Positions 1 through 8,931 of a stretch of DNA of 64,000 nt are shown piece by piece; within the stretch, counting starts at the first letter, position 1; the number at the start of each line of letters is the position of its first letter. Position numbers and translations under genes: made by a program. The stretch is from Mycolicibacterium vulneris. GTDB taxonomy: Bacteria > Actinomycetota > Actinomycetes > Mycobacteriales > Mycobacteriaceae. The notes under the pieces are model-generated. The model was not told the DNA's origin. It saw only the letters and a list, made by a program, of their open reading frames with translations, and searched no databases. The stretch is taken from the NCBI RefSeq assembly GCF_002104765.1, contig NZ_NCXM01000011.1:62001-126000 (forward strand). The letters are read 5' to 3'.

Positions 1-674
1 CGCGGGACCACCCACGGCGGGGTGCGTTGGTAGAGCTGAAGCTCGGCGACCTGCCCGACGATCTCCGGCACGATCTGGATCGCGCTGGCACCGGTCCCGA
101 TCACCGCCACCCGCTTGCCGGTCAGGTCAACGCTGTGGTCCCACTCCGCGGAATGGAAAGCGGCGCCACGGAATTCGTCGCGGCCCTCGATGTCGGGCAT
201 GGACGGGATGTGCAGGGCGCCGGCACCCGAGATCAAGAACTGCGCGACGTATTCGCGCCCGTCGGTGGTGAACACGTGCCAGCGGTTCTCGTCGTCGTCC
301 CAGTGGGCGCGGTCGACCAGGGAGTTGAACTCGATGTAGCGGCGCAGCCCGTATTTCTCGGTGACCCCTTTGAGGTAGTCCCAGATCTCGGGCTGGAAGG
401 AGAACGGGTTCTTCCAGTCGGGCTTGGGCTCGAACGAGAACGAGTACAGGTGCGACGGGATGTCGCAGGCGCACCCGGGGTAGCTGTTGTCTCGCCAGGT
501 GCCGCCGATGTCGGCGGCCTTTTCCAGGATGACGAAGCCGATGCCCTGCTTCTGCAGCGCGATCGCCATGCCCAGGCCGGAGAATCCGGTCCCGATGATG
601 ACGGCGCGCGTGTGCACCGGCTTGTGGGCGCCGGCCCCCGGCAGTGTCTCGGTTTGTGTCACGACGTCGGTCAC
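1..674 (-). CDS. Flavin-containing (Baeyer-Villiger type) monooxygenase, N-terminal part, cut by window edge
   Basis: Only the first 224 residues are in the window; the gene continues beyond base 1. Reading from GTG at 674 gives an FAD Rossmann motif (GTGFSGLG, about residue 28), the segment WRDNSYPGCACDIPSHLYSF typical of FAD/NADPH monooxygenases, the Baeyer-Villiger fingerprint FRGAAFHSAEWDH, and a second, NADPH-binding Rossmann motif (VIGTGASA). The family inserts one oxygen atom into ketones or other lipophilic substrates using NADPH and O2. An AAGGA ribosome site lies 8-12 nt before the GTG. The position next to a TetR gene and nrdE matches M. tuberculosis Rv3049c. Substrate unknown. Confidence 0.88.
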   Translation of the reverse strand, partial: MTDVVTQTETLPGAGAHKPVHTRAVIIGTGFSGLGMAIALQKQGIGFVILEKAADIGGTWRDNSYPGCACDIPSHLYSFSFEPKPDWKNPFSFQPEIWDYLKGVTEKYGLRRYIEFNSLVDRAHWDDDENRWHVFTTDGREYVAQFLISGAGALHIPSMPDIEGRDEFRGAAFHSAEWDHSVDLTGKRVAVIGTGASAIQIVPEIVGQVAELQLYQRTPPWVVP

Positions 675-827
675 GGTCGATCGGTCCTTCTATCCAGGCC
701 TGTCTCGGGTCGGCGTTAGCCGGCGTCTTCGGCCGCTGCCCCGGCTGACGCAGATACCCAGTACCCAGGGTATCGGTTTGGACGAGTGTTATCGATGGCC
801 GCCGCGATTGTCAACGACGCGGCTCGC

Positions 828-1556
828 TCAGCCCGCGGCCGGCTTGACGGTCACCATGTCGTGAATCGGCAGGTCAGGGTCCATCGTGATACCCAGCGCC
901 TCGGCCGTGCCGACGATTACCCCCATCATGATGGTCGTCAGGTGCGCGACGAACTGCTCCCGCGACATCAGGCGCGGGCTTTCCGGCTCGGGGCCCAGCC
1001 ACCACTCGGTAGCCGACGCGGCACAGCCGAAGGCCGCGTGCCCGGCTAGCTCTACCGCCGCGTGGTCGAGTTCCATCTCGCGCAGCTCGTTGTCGAACAT
1101 GTCGGCCACGGCCAGGGTGATGCCACGTCCCTCGTCCCAGATCTGGGGGCTGGCGGGCGAGCGGCCCTGGATGAATACGCGCAGCACGTTGGGGTGCTTG
1201 TCGACCAGGACCACATACTCCTCGACGCTGCGCCGGATCACCTCGCGGGCCGAGTCGGTCTTCAGGTCGATGGAGGCGAAGATCGCCGCCCACAGCATGT
1301 CGCGCAGCCGCTCCCCGATCGCCTGGAACAGGTCGGACTTGTCGTGAAAATGCCGGTAGATCTTCGGTTTGGCGGTACCGGCCTCCTCGGCGATCTCCCG
1401 CACGGACAGCTCGGGCCCGAGGCGGTCGATGGCGCGGAAGGCCGCGTCGACGATTTCGCTGCGCACTTTCTTGCGGTGCTCGCGCCAGCGTTCGCTGCGC
1501 GCGTCGACCTTGGCCCCAGGCTTTACAGCTGGGTGGGGCCTAGATGGTCGAGGCAT
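828..1556 (-). CDS. TetR family transcriptional regulator (Rv3050c position)
   Basis: A 242-residue protein from ATG at 1556 (start of MPRPSRPHP); an in-frame ATG at 1574 would add six residues. The N-terminal helix-turn-helix reads LSVREIAEEAGTAKPKIYRHF followed by KSDLF, the usual TetR DNA-binding layout, and the C-terminal half is a helical ligand-binding domain. The N-terminus is basic and Pro-rich before the HTH. It lies between the monooxygenase and nrdE on the same strand, about 150 bp upstream of the monooxygenase, so it may regulate that gene. Effector unknown. Confidence 0.88.
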   Translation of the reverse strand: MPRPSRPHPAVKPGAKVDARSERWREHRKKVRSEIVDAAFRAIDRLGPELSVREIAEEAGTAKPKIYRHFHDKSDLFQAIGERLRDMLWAAIFASIDLKTDSAREVIRRSVEEYVVLVDKHPNVLRVFIQGRSPASPQIWDEGRGITLAVADMFDNELREMELDHAAVELAGHAAFGCAASATEWWLGPEPESPRLMSREQFVAHLTTIMMGVIVGTAEALGITMDPDLPIHDMVTVKPAAG

Positions 1557-1626
1557 TCTCACCACGTCAAGCACTGTACCTCGTAGCGGCTCCTGACCTG
1601 GGCAGACTGCCCGATCAGCGCGAGGT

Positions 1627-3792
1627 TTAGAGCATGCAGGACACGCAGCCCTCGACCTCTGTTCCCTCCAAAGCCATCTGACGCAACCGGATGTAATACA
1701 GCGTCTTGATCCCCTTGCGCCAGGCGTAGATCTGCGCCTTGTTCACCTCGCGGGTGGTGGCCGTGTCCTTGAAGAACAGGGTCAGCGACAGCCCCTGGTC
1801 CACGTGCTGGGTGGCCGCGGCGTAGGTGTCGATGATCTTCTCGTAGCCGATCTCGTAGGCGTCCTGGTAGTACTCCAGGTTGTCGTTGGTCAGATACGGC
1901 GCCGGGTAGTAGACGCGGCCGATCTTGCCTTCCTTGCGGATCTCGATCTTGCTCGCCACGGGGTGGATCGAGCTGGTCGAGTGGTTGATGTAGCTGATCG
2001 AACCGGTCGGCGGGACGGCCTGCAGGTTCTGGTTGTAGATGCCGTGCTGCTGCACCGACTCCTTGAGCCGCTGCCAATCCTCTTGTGTCGGAATGCGGAT
2101 GCCCGCCTCGGCAAAGATCTCCCGCACCCGCGGGGTGGCCGGCTCCCACACCTGCTCGGTGTACTTGTCGAAGAATTCACCCGAGGCGTACTTCGACTTC
2201 TCGAAGCCGCCGAACTTCGTTCCCCGTTCGATCGCAATGCGATTCGACGCGCGCAGCGCGTGGTAGAGCACGGTGTAGAAGTACATGTTGGTGAAGTCGA
2301 CGCCTTCTTCGGAGCCGTAGAGGATGCGCTCGCGGGCCAGGTACCCGTGCAGGTTCATCTGGCCGAGCCCGATCGCGTGGGACTCGTTGTTGCCCTGCTC
2401 GATTGAGGGCACCGACCAGATGTGCGTCTGGTCGCTCACCGCCGTCAGCGCGCGGATCGCAACCTCGATGGTCTGCGCGAAGTCGGGCGAGTCCATCGTC
2501 TTGGCGATGTTCAGCGAGCCGAGGTTGCACGAAATGTCCTTGCCCACTTTGGCGTACGACAAGTCATCGTTGAACACCGACGGCGTGGACACCTGCAGGA
2601 TCTCCGAGCACAGGTTCGAGTGGGTGATCTTGCCGTCGATCGGGTTGGCCCGGTTCACCGTGTCCTCGAACATGATGTAGGGGTAACCGGATTCGAACTG
2701 CAGCTCGGCCAGCGTCTGGAAGAACTCGCGCGCCTTGATCTTCGTCTTACGGATGCGGGCGTCGTCGACCATCTCGTAGTACTTCTCGGTGACCGAGATG
2801 TCGGCGAACGGCAGTCCGTAGACCCGCTCGACGTCGTACGGCGAGAACAGGTACATGTCCTCGTTCTTCTTGGCCAGCTCGAAGGTGATGTCGGGAATCA
2901 CCACGCCAAGGCTCAGCGTCTTGATGCGGATCTTCTCGTCGGCGTTCTCGCGCTTGGTGTCCAGGAACCGGTAGATGTCCGGGTGATGCGCGTGCAGGTA
3001 CACCGCGCCCGCGCCCTGCCGGGCTCCGAGCTGGTTGGCGTAGGAGAACGAGTCCTCGAGCAGCTTCATGATCGGGATGACGCCCGAGCTCTGGTTCTCG
3101 ATGTTCTTGATCGGGGCGCCGTGCTCGCGAATGTTGCTGAGCAGCAACGCGACTCCCCCGCCGCGCTTGGACAGCTGCAGCGCGGAGTTGATCGATCGCC
3201 CGATCGACTCCATGTTGTCCTCGATGCGCAGCAGAAAGCAGCTCACCGGTTCGCCGCGCTGTTTCTTGCCCGAGTTCAGGAATGTCGGGGTGGCCGGCTG
3301 GAACCGGCCGTCGATGATCTCGTCGACGAGCTTCTCGGCCAGGATGGTGTCCCCGGCGGCCAGCGTCAGCGCGACCATGACGACGCGGTCCTCGAAGCGC
3401 TCCAGGTAACGCTTCCCGTCGAACGTCTTCAGCGTGTAGGAGGTGTAGTACTTGAACGCGCCCAGGAACGTCGGGAACCGGAACTTCTTGGCGTAGGCGC
3501 GGTCCAGCAGCGTCTTGACGAAGTTGCGGCTGTACTGGTCGAGCACCTCACGCTCGTAATAGTTCTCCTTGATCAGGTAGTCGAGCTTCTCGTCCTGATT
3601 GTGGAAGAACACCGTGTTCTGGTTGACGTGCTGCAGGAAGTACTGATGCGCGGCCTCGCGGTCCTTGTCGAACTGAATCTTGCCGTCCGCGTCGTACAGA
3701 TTCAGCATCGCGTTGAGCGCGTGGTAATCCGTCTCCCCCGGCAACGCGTGGACTCCGGTGGTTACAGGCTCTGCAGCGACGGTTGGTGACAC
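1627..3792 (-). CDS. nrdE: Class Ib ribonucleotide reductase large (alpha) subunit NrdE
   Basis: This 721-residue catalytic subunit reduces ribonucleoside diphosphates to deoxyribonucleotides, with NrdF as radical-bearing partner and NrdH as reductant. Diagnostic segments are GEPVSCFLL (first active-site Cys), [10 protein letters not shown] (thiyl-radical Cys), [13 protein letters not shown], the [18 protein letters not shown] nucleotide/phosphate region, and the C-terminal redox pair EGCVSCML. The start is GTG at 3792 with GGAAGGAA just upstream, giving MSPTVAAEP as in mycobacterial NrdE; the open frame continues further upstream but lacks a better start. The start lies 31 nt inside nrdI, so translation is probably coupled. 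No nrdF is in the window; in M. tuberculosis it lies further on, beyond the monooxygenase. Confidence 0.98.
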   Translation of the reverse strand: MSPTVAAEPVTTGVHALPGETDYHALNAMLNLYDADGKIQFDKDREAAHQYFLQHVNQNTVFFHNQDEKLDYLIKENYYEREVLDQYSRNFVKTLLDRAYAKKFRFPTFLGAFKYYTSYTLKTFDGKRYLERFEDRVVMVALTLAAGDTILAEKLVDEIIDGRFQPATPTFLNSGKKQRGEPVSCFLLRIEDNMESIGRSINSALQLSKRGGGVALLLSNIREHGAPIKNIENQSSGVIPIMKLLEDSFSYANQLGARQGAGAVYLHAHHPDIYRFLDTKRENADEKIRIKTLSLGVVIPDITFELAKKNEDMYLFSPYDVERVYGLPFADISVTEKYYEMVDDARIRKTKIKAREFFQTLAELQFESGYPYIMFEDTVNRANPIDGKITHSNLCSEILQVSTPSVFNDDLSYAKVGKDISCNLGSLNIAKTMDSPDFAQTIEVAIRALTAVSDQTHIWSVPSIEQGNNESHAIGLGQMNLHGYLARERILYGSEEGVDFTNMYFYTVLYHALRASNRIAIERGTKFGGFEKSKYASGEFFDKYTEQVWEPATPRVREIFAEAGIRIPTQEDWQRLKESVQQHGIYNQNLQAVPPTGSISYINHSTSSIHPVASKIEIRKEGKIGRVYYPAPYLTNDNLEYYQDAYEIGYEKIIDTYAAATQHVDQGLSLTLFFKDTATTREVNKAQIYAWRKGIKTLYYIRLRQMALEGTEVEGCVSCML

Positions 3793-4208
3793 GTCTGTTC
3801 CTTCCAAAAATTGGCTAAGCCCGCGCGGACGGCATCCACGTCGTCCTGGGTTCCCATTAGTTCGAAGCGGTAGAGGTACGGAACGCCGCACTTGCGCGAG
3901 ATCACGTTGCCCGCGTAGGCGAATTCGGCGCCGAAGTTGTTGTTGCCCGCGGCGATGACGCCGCGGATCAACGACCGGTTGTGCTCATTGTTCAAGAAGG
4001 CGATGACCTGCTTGGGGACGTAGCCGCCGGCGTTGAGGTCGGGGGTGGCCCGACCGCCGCCGTAGGTCGGCAGGACGAGGACGTAGGGCTGGTCTACCTC
4101 GATGCGGCCATGCAGTGGGATCCGCGTGGCGGGGACCCCCAGCTTCTCGACGAAGCGGTGGGTGTTCTCCGACACCGAAGAGAAATAGACCAGGTTGCGC
4201 GACTGCAC
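3762..4208 (-). CDS. nrdI: NrdI flavodoxin-like activator of class Ib ribonucleotide reductase
   Basis: A 148-residue flavodoxin-like protein that supplies the oxidant for assembling the metallo-cofactor of NrdF. The FMN-phosphate loop reads [16 protein letters not shown], followed by PTYGGG and the glycine-rich AAGNNNFG segment typical of NrdI. Length matches the family (about 150). The 3' end overlaps the nrdE start by 31 nt and the gene follows nrdH after 27 nt, giving the classic order nrdH-nrdI-nrdE. A GGAGG-type site (rc of CCTCC at about 4213-4217) lies just before ATG 4208. Confidence 0.97.
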   Translation of the reverse strand: MQSRNLVYFSSVSENTHRFVEKLGVPATRIPLHGRIEVDQPYVLVLPTYGGGRATPDLNAGGYVPKQVIAFLNNEHNRSLIRGVIAAGNNNFGAEFAYAGNVISRKCGVPYLYRFELMGTQDDVDAVRAGLANFWKEQTCHQPSLQSL

Positions 4209-4235
4209 CGCAACCTCCTTACCTGACGTCTTGCC

Positions 4236-4475
4236 TTACGCGCTGAGTTCCGCCGCGGAGAGCGCCTTGATGCGGTCGGGCCGGAAACCGGACCAGTGGT
4301 CGTTGCCCGCCACCACCACGGGAGCCTGCAGGTATCCCAGGGCCATCACGTAGTCGCGCGCCTCGGTGTCCAGCGAGATGTCGACCTTCTCGTACGCGAG
4401 GCCCTGCTTGTCCAGCGCCTTGTAGGTGGCGCTGCACTGCACACATGCCGGCTTGGTGTACACGGTGATGCTCAT
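4236..4475 (-). CDS. nrdH: NrdH glutaredoxin-like electron donor
   Basis: A 79-residue thioredoxin-fold protein that passes electrons to NrdE. It has the redox motif KPACVQCSAT (CVQC) near the N-terminus and the family signature WSGFRPDRI near the C-terminus. The start is ATG 4475, giving MSITVYTKP with an AAAGGAG ribosome site 7 nt upstream; an in-frame ATG at 4511 adds 12 residues not seen in the family. It is first in the nrdHIE operon and is preceded by about 200 nt of leader and two NrdR-like boxes. Confidence 0.97.
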   Translation of the reverse strand: MSITVYTKPACVQCSATYKALDKQGLAYEKVDISLDTEARDYVMALGYLQAPVVVAGNDHWSGFRPDRIKALSAAELSA

Positions 4476-4679
4476 AGAATGCCGCTCCTTTGCGGAAGAG
4501 GGGGGACCCAACGGGCTGGCAACTACTTTTGGACTGCGTCTTTGCTATGTTCAGCGATCCGTCAGGCCCCCTGATTCCCGTCGTGCGGCGGTCGAGGTCG
4601 AGCGACCTTTGAGTGCCGATTTCGGGGGGTTCACCGAGTCTGGCTTGCTTGGTGGCCTTGGGATCTGCCGGTGCTCGAA

Positions 4680-4727
4680 ACACTACACCTAGTGGCTGAC
4701 AAGATGTCGAGATACAAGATGTTCTGA
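4680..4727 (-). promoter_or_regulatory. Tandem NrdR-like boxes upstream of nrdHIE
   Basis: Two 16-bp sites, ACACTACACCTAGTGG at 4680-4695 and ATACAAGATGTTCTGA at 4712-4727, resemble the NrdR consensus acaCwAtATaTwGtgt (about 12 and 11 matches by eye). Their start-to-start distance of 32 bp is the three-helical-turn spacing usual for NrdR pairs. They lie about 205 bp upstream of the nrdH start codon. NrdR is the ATP/dATP-sensing repressor of ribonucleotide reductase genes; its gene is not in the window. Confidence 0.55.
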
Positions 4728-4890
4728 ATAACAATTTTGAAATTCCCTGGTCGTGAGCCCTGTCGCGAAAGAATCGGACCACCCGCTCGGCGTGTCGCAG
4801 ATCACACGCCGAGGCGTGGCCACCTCTATGTAGGGGTATAACAGCGACCACCGACATCACTGCCGAGGACGACGGAACCGCCCACAGCTA
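4728..4890. other. Remainder of the nrdH upstream intergenic region, no gene seen
   Basis: The space from 4476 to 4981 has no convincing reading frame. Its left part (4476-4679) would be the nrdH leader, 4680-4727 carries the NrdR-like boxes, this middle part contains nothing I recognise, and a hairpin ending the FMN-reductase transcript follows at 4894-4919. Confidence 0.5.
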
Positions 4891-4893
4891 GCA

Positions 4894-4919
4894 AAGCCGC
4901 CAGGCGGAGCTGGCGGCTT
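4894..4919 (-). terminator. Hairpin terminator after the FMN reductase gene
   Basis: A perfect 10-bp stem (AAGCCGCCAG / CTGGCGGCTT) with a 6-nt loop lies 62 nt after the stop of the minus-strand FMN reductase. There is no U-tract, which is common for mycobacterial terminators. Confidence 0.65.
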
Positions 4920-4981
4920 CTGCTATTCGGTTGTGCCAACCGCGCTGGTCGCCCGGCGAGCGGCTTGTCGACTTCTGCCAA

Positions 4982-5536
4982 TCAGCCGGCTTCGGCGGCC
5001 AGCTTGCCCACCACATCACGCACGTTCGCGGACAGCTCGGCGTGGTCTGCGGGCGCCTTGCCCCCCAGGGTCTTGAACGGCACCGATAATTTGATCGCCT
5101 CCACGACCCGCGCGCCCGCGATGCCGAAGGACTTGCGGGTGTCGTCGTGCGCCCACACCCCGCCGTACTGGCCGAAGGATCCGCCGATGACCGCCAGCGG
5201 CTTGCCCTTCAGCGCGCCGTCGCCGAACGGCCGGGACAGCCAGTCGATCGCGTTCTTGATGACGGCCGGGTAGCTGCCGTTGTATTCCGGAGTCACCACC
5301 AGGGCGGCGTCCGCGTCGGCCGCCGCGGCGCGCAGCGCGGCCACCGGGGCCAGCGGTGGCGCATCGGTGTTCATCACTTCGTCGATCTCCTCGTTATAGA
5401 ACGGCAGCTCGCCGAGCCCTTCGAAGATCGTGACGGCAACGTCGTCCGCGGCGACCGCCCCCGCCAACTCGGCGATCTGGCGGTTGATCGACGCCGCCCG
5501 CAGGCTTCCCACTAACGCCAAGATTTTGGTTGCCAC
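4982..5536 (-). CDS. NADPH-dependent FMN reductase family protein (Rv3054c position)
   Basis: A 184-residue flavodoxin-fold enzyme. The N-terminal GSLRAASINRQIAEL is the FMN phosphate loop, and PEYNGSYPAVIKNAIDWLSRP is the family's signature flavin-binding segment; GGSFGQYGG follows in the middle. Such proteins transfer electrons from NAD(P)H to FMN or quinones in the cytosol. It is divergent from a TetR gene at 5627, and a CGGACT/AGTCCG palindrome sits between them, so the TetR protein probably controls it. Confidence 0.9.
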   Translation of the reverse strand: MATKILALVGSLRAASINRQIAELAGAVAADDVAVTIFEGLGELPFYNEEIDEVMNTDAPPLAPVAALRAAAADADAALVVTPEYNGSYPAVIKNAIDWLSRPFGDGALKGKPLAVIGGSFGQYGGVWAHDDTRKSFGIAGARVVEAIKLSVPFKTLGGKAPADHAELSANVRDVVGKLAAEAG

Positions 5537-5583
5537 TGTCGGAGTTTCCCTTCGGTCGATGTGTACATCCTCGCACGTTTAAG

Positions 5584-5597
5584 CGGACTAAAGTCCG
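5584..5597. promoter_or_regulatory. TetR-type operator between FMN reductase and TetR genes
   Basis: CGGACT-AA-AGTCCG is an inverted repeat with perfect 6-bp arms in the 90-bp divergent promoter. It is placed to regulate both flanking genes. The core GGACTAAAGTCC also resembles the centre of a DosR box, but the outer bases do not fit. Confidence 0.6.
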
Positions 5598-5626
5598 ATT
5601 TATTCCGGCAGCGTTAAAGTGCAGGA

Positions 5627-6235
5627 GTGAGCGAGCGGTCGGGTGAGTTGCACGTGCTCGCCCCCCAGGTGGTGCAGCACGAGCGGGGCGACGCGGCGCG
5701 CAACCGCGCCCTGCTCCTTCAGGCTGCCCGAAACCTGGTCGCCGAGCGCGGCGCCGACGCCGTCACCACCGATGACATCGCCGCCGCCGCCGGGGTCGGC
5801 AAAGGCACGCTGTTCCGCCGCTTCGGCAGCCGGGCCGGGCTGATGATGGTGCTGCTGGACGAGGACGAACAAGCCGTTCAGCAGGCGTTCCTGTTCGGTC
5901 CGCCACCCCTGGGCCCCGGCGCGCCGCCGGCCGACCGGCTGGTCGCGTTCGGGCGCGAGCGGATCCGATTCGCTCACGACCATTGCGAACTGCTGTCCGC
6001 GGCCAACCGCGACCCGCAGAACCGGCACAACGCACCGGCCATGGTGCTGCGCACGCACGTGCGGGTGCTGCTCAAGGCCGCCGACTCCACCGGTGACCTC
6101 GACGCCCAGACCGACGCGTTGCTCGCGTTGCTGGACGTGGACTACGTCGAGCACCAACTGGCCGAGCGCGGTCACACGCTGGCGACGCTGGGTGACGCGT
6201 GGGAAAGCCTGGCGCGCAAGCTCTGTGGGCGATGA
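5627..6235 (+). CDS. TetR family transcriptional regulator (Rv3055 position)
   Basis: A 202-residue regulator starting at GTG 5627. The HTH reads VTTDDIAAAAGVGKGTLFRRFGSRAGL, about residues 45-70. The C-terminal half is a helical ligand pocket. The gene runs divergently from the FMN reductase and its stop overlaps the dinP start (ATGA), so the repressor and the polymerase are probably co-translated. Likely autoregulated through the palindrome at 5584. Inducer unknown. Confidence 0.9.
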   Translation: MSERSGELHVLAPQVVQHERGDAARNRALLLQAARNLVAERGADAVTTDDIAAAAGVGKGTLFRRFGSRAGLMMVLLDEDEQAVQQAFLFGPPPLGPGAPPADRLVAFGRERIRFAHDHCELLSAANRDPQNRHNAPAMVLRTHVRVLLKAADSTGDLDAQTDALLALLDVDYVEHQLAERGHTLATLGDAWESLARKLCGR

Positions 6236-7284
6236 ACGCCGTGCCCGCGGCGGCACCGGATTGGGTCCTGCATGTGGACCTCGACCAGTTCCTGGCGTCG
6301 GTCGAGTTGCGCCGGCATCCCGAATTGGCCGGGCTGCCGGTGATTGTCGGCGGCAGCGGCGATCCGAACGAACCGCGCAAGGTCGTCACCTGCGCCTCCT
6401 ATGAGGCCCGCGAGTTCGGCGTGCGTGCGGGCATGCCGCTGCGGGCCGCCGCCCGTCGCTGCCCCGAGGCGACCTTCCTTCCCTCGGACCCCGTCGCCTA
6501 CGACGAGGCGTCCGATCAGGTGATGGGGCTGCTGCGCGACCTGGGGCATCCGGTCGAAGTCTGGGGCTGGGACGAGGCCTATGTGGCAGTGACGGCGCAG
6601 GATCCGGGCGAGGTGGCGCAGCGGATCCGCAGCGTCATCTCCTCGGAAACCGGGCTGTCCTGCTCGGTCGGCATCAGCGACAACAAGCAGCGCGCCAAGG
6701 TCGCCACCGGCTTCGCCAAACCGGGCGGCATTTTTGTGCTCACCGACGCGAACTGGATGCCACTGATGGCCGACCGTCCGGTGGACGCGCTCTGGAGCGT
6801 GGGCCCCAAGACGGCGAGAAAGCTTGCCGATCTTGAGATTACGACGGTATGGCAGCTGGCCCACTGCGACGCGGAGCTACTGACATCCACGTTCGGCCCG
6901 CGCACCGGGCTGTGGCTGCTGCTGTTGGCCAAGGGCGGCGGTGACAGCCGGGTCAGCCCGGAGCCCTGGGTGCCGCGCTCGCGCAGCCACATGGTCACCT
7001 TTCCGCGCGATCTCACCGATCGACCCGAAATGGACGCGGCTGTAACGGATTTGGCCGCGCGGGCACTTACGGATGTGCTGGCGGAGGACCGAGTCGTGAC
7101 CCGGGTGGCGGTCACCGTGCGAACGGCGACCTTCTACACGCGCACCAAGATTCGCAAGCTCGATGCGCCGAGCACCGATCACGACGTCATCGTGGCAGCG
7201 GCCCTTCGCGTTCTCGACCTATTCGAGCTCGACCGGCCGGTCCGCCTGCTCGGCGTGCGCCTTGAATTGGTCATGCCGGACTAG
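6232..7284 (+). CDS. dinP: Y-family DNA polymerase IV (DinP/DinB2)
   Basis: A 350-residue translesion polymerase. It shows the metal-binding N-terminus VLHVDLDQFLASVELRRHP, the second acidic patch VWGWDEAYVAV, the palm segment SCSVGISDNKQRAKVATGFAKPGGI, and a helix-hairpin-helix thumb around LWSVGPKTARKLADLEI, followed by a little-finger domain. Start chosen at ATG 6232, which overlaps the TetR stop; an in-frame upstream ATG would lie inside that gene. The C-terminus ends shortly after the little finger with no clear beta-clamp motif visible. Its 3' end overlaps the convergent SDR gene by 66 bp. Confidence 0.95.
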   Translation: MNAVPAAAPDWVLHVDLDQFLASVELRRHPELAGLPVIVGGSGDPNEPRKVVTCASYEAREFGVRAGMPLRAAARRCPEATFLPSDPVAYDEASDQVMGLLRDLGHPVEVWGWDEAYVAVTAQDPGEVAQRIRSVISSETGLSCSVGISDNKQRAKVATGFAKPGGIFVLTDANWMPLMADRPVDALWSVGPKTARKLADLEITTVWQLAHCDAELLTSTFGPRTGLWLLLLAKGGGDSRVSPEPWVPRSRSHMVTFPRDLTDRPEMDAAVTDLAARALTDVLAEDRVVTRVAVTVRTATFYTRTKIRKLDAPSTDHDVIVAAALRVLDLFELDRPVRLLGVRLELVMPD

Positions 7285-8151
7285 CGGCGCCGGGCTGGGC
7301 CGCAGCGCGCGGGTGAAGATGACGTTGACCTGGCGCATGGCCACGCTATAGGGCCACCACGCAAGCCTTTTGAACGCGTACAGCGCCCAGATGTCGGCCG
7401 ACGTGTAGATCAGGTACCGGTTCTTGGCCACTCCGGCCAGGATTTTGTCGGCGGCCTTTTCCGGCGACACGGCATGGCCGGCGAATCGCCTGATCCATCG
7501 CGCGACGTCGGGGTCTTCCCGGTCCACGCCGGCGATCTCGACGGTGCCGACCAGCGGGGTGTTCACCGCCCCGGGCACCACCACCGACACGCCGATGCGG
7601 TGGCGGGCCAGGTCGAAGCGCAGCACCTCCGACAGGCCGCGCAATCCGTACTTGCTGGCGCTGTAGGCGGCGTGCCACGGCAGGGCCACCAGCCCGGCCG
7701 CCGAGGACACGTTGACCAGATGCCCGCCGCGCTTGGCCGCCACCATCGGCGGGACGAAGGTCTCGATGACGTGGATCGGACCCATCAGGTTGATGGCGAT
7801 CATCTTGCTCCACTGCTCATGGGTCAGCCGGTCGACGGTGCCCCACGCCGATACGCCGGCGATGTTGAGGACAACGTCCATGCTCGGATGTGCGGAGTGG
7901 ACGTCGGCGGCGAAGGCGGCCACCTGGTCGTGGTCGGCGATGTCCAGCGCGCGATGCTCGGGGACCTGCGCGCCCAGGGCGCGCGCGTCGGCCACGGTCT
8001 GCTCGAGTCCGTCGCGGTCGCGGTCGGTCAGATAGAGGTCGGCGCCCTGCGCCGCCAGCCGCAAGGCCGTGGCGCGGCCGATCCCGCTCGCCGCACCGGT
8101 GACAAGGCACCGCTTTCCCGCGAAAGACCGCCCGGATCCCCTCTGCGCCAT
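7219..8151 (-). CDS. Short-chain dehydrogenase/reductase (Rv3057c position)
   Basis: A 310-residue classical-type SDR with the cofactor motif TGAASGIGRA, the structural NIAGV (variant of NNAG), catalytic Ser in NVSSAAGL and YSASK. The C-terminal extension of about 60 residues contains aromatic stretches (YAFKRLAWWPYS), perhaps membrane associating. It follows a TetR gene by 30 bp on the same strand and its last 66 bp overlap the convergent dinP gene. Substrate unknown. Confidence 0.92.
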   Translation of the reverse strand: MAQRGSGRSFAGKRCLVTGAASGIGRATALRLAAQGADLYLTDRDRDGLEQTVADARALGAQVPEHRALDIADHDQVAAFAADVHSAHPSMDVVLNIAGVSAWGTVDRLTHEQWSKMIAINLMGPIHVIETFVPPMVAAKRGGHLVNVSSAAGLVALPWHAAYSASKYGLRGLSEVLRFDLARHRIGVSVVVPGAVNTPLVGTVEIAGVDREDPDVARWIRRFAGHAVSPEKAADKILAGVAKNRYLIYTSADIWALYAFKRLAWWPYSVAMRQVNVIFTRALRPSPAPLVRHDQFKAHAEQADRPVELE

Positions 8152-8181
8152 GGCCGTGACGATACCGGCGGTACCACCGCG

Positions 8182-8817
8182 CTAGGGACGGCCCGCCCAC
8201 AACGCGTGCAGCCACAACTGCTCGAGGACGCGCACCCGTCGGTCACGGTCGCTGTCGCGCCCGGTCAGGATCGGGTCGCCGGTCAGCACCAGCGCGGTGG
8301 TGCCGGCCAGGGTGCGGATCAGCGTCGGCAGGTCGTCACTGATCGGCCTGGCCGTCCCGGCCTTCATCTCGGCCTCGACGACCCCGACGATCTGGCCCAG
8401 CACCACCTCGAACTGCTGGTCCAGCAGATCGCGAATCTCGCCGTCGGTGTTGCGGGCCTCGTTGCAGGCGGTCACGACTGGGTCGTTGTGCGCATAGACG
8501 GCCGCGGCGCTGCCGACCATCCGCTTGGCGAACTCTTCGGGTGACTCGCCGGCCTGCCGGGGCGCGAAGTACCCGGTGAGTTCCTCGAGCTCCTCGGCGG
8601 CCTCGGCCATCAGTTGTGCCAGCACCGCGTACTTGGAGTCGAAGTAGAAGTAAAAGCCGGATCGCGCCACTCCGGCCCGCAGGCTGATGGTGCTCACCGA
8701 CAACTCGGCAAACGGCTTTTCCTGCAGGAGTTCGCGCACCGCCTGCACGATCGCCTGGCGTTGCTTGTCGCCACGCCGTCGTGCGCCCGGCACTGGAGTG
8801 GCGGGGTGCCTGCTCAC
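8182..8817 (-). CDS. TetR family transcriptional regulator (Rv3058c position)
   Basis: A 211-residue regulator if GTG 8817 is used (MSRHPATPVPGARR); an ATG at 8844 would add nine residues. The HTH is LSVSTISLRAGVARSGFYFYFDSKYAV, about residues 45-70. It is divergent from cyp136, and two strong palindromes lie between them, so it very likely controls cyp136 and itself. The same-strand SDR begins 30 bp downstream. Confidence 0.9.
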   Translation of the reverse strand: MSRHPATPVPGARRRGDKQRQAIVQAVRELLQEKPFAELSVSTISLRAGVARSGFYFYFDSKYAVLAQLMAEAAEELEELTGYFAPRQAGESPEEFAKRMVGSAAAVYAHNDPVVTACNEARNTDGEIRDLLDQQFEVVLGQIVGVVEAEMKAGTARPISDDLPTLIRTLAGTTALVLTGDPILTGRDSDRDRRVRVLEQLWLHALWAGRP

Positions 8818-8849
8818 TCTCTGACCTTGCACCACGCCGCGCAAAAAGC

Positions 8850-8871
8850 AAACTTGACAGCCGTCAAGTTT
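8850..8871. promoter_or_regulatory. TetR-type operator in the cyp136 promoter region
   Basis: AAACTTGAC and GTCAAGTTT form perfect 9-bp arms around the spacer AGCC. The repeat contains a -35-like TTGACA. It lies between the divergent TetR gene and cyp136. Confidence 0.7.
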
Positions 8872-8892
8872 TTCAGCGAAGGTAATGAATCA

Positions 8893-8906
8893 GTGACGGC
8901 CGTCAC
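8893..8906. promoter_or_regulatory. Second palindrome in the cyp136 promoter region
   Basis: GTGACGGCCGTCAC is a perfect 14-bp palindrome ending 25 bp before the cyp136 start codon. It shares the GTCA half-site element with the operator at 8850-8871 and may be a second binding site. Confidence 0.5.
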
Positions 8907-8931
8907 CCGGAGGGCACGCAAAGGAGCGTTC

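Noticed and set aside
2422-3789. 455-codon plus-strand open frame antisense to nrdE
   Set aside because: It is a shadow frame created by GC-rich codon bias opposite the conserved nrdE gene; its composition (Val, Leu, Arg, Asp repeats) matches no protein family.
5581-5600. DosR box
   Set aside because: The core GGACTAAAGTCC fits, but the flanking G/C and A/T positions of the 20-bp DosR consensus do not, and the site is ideally placed as a TetR operator.
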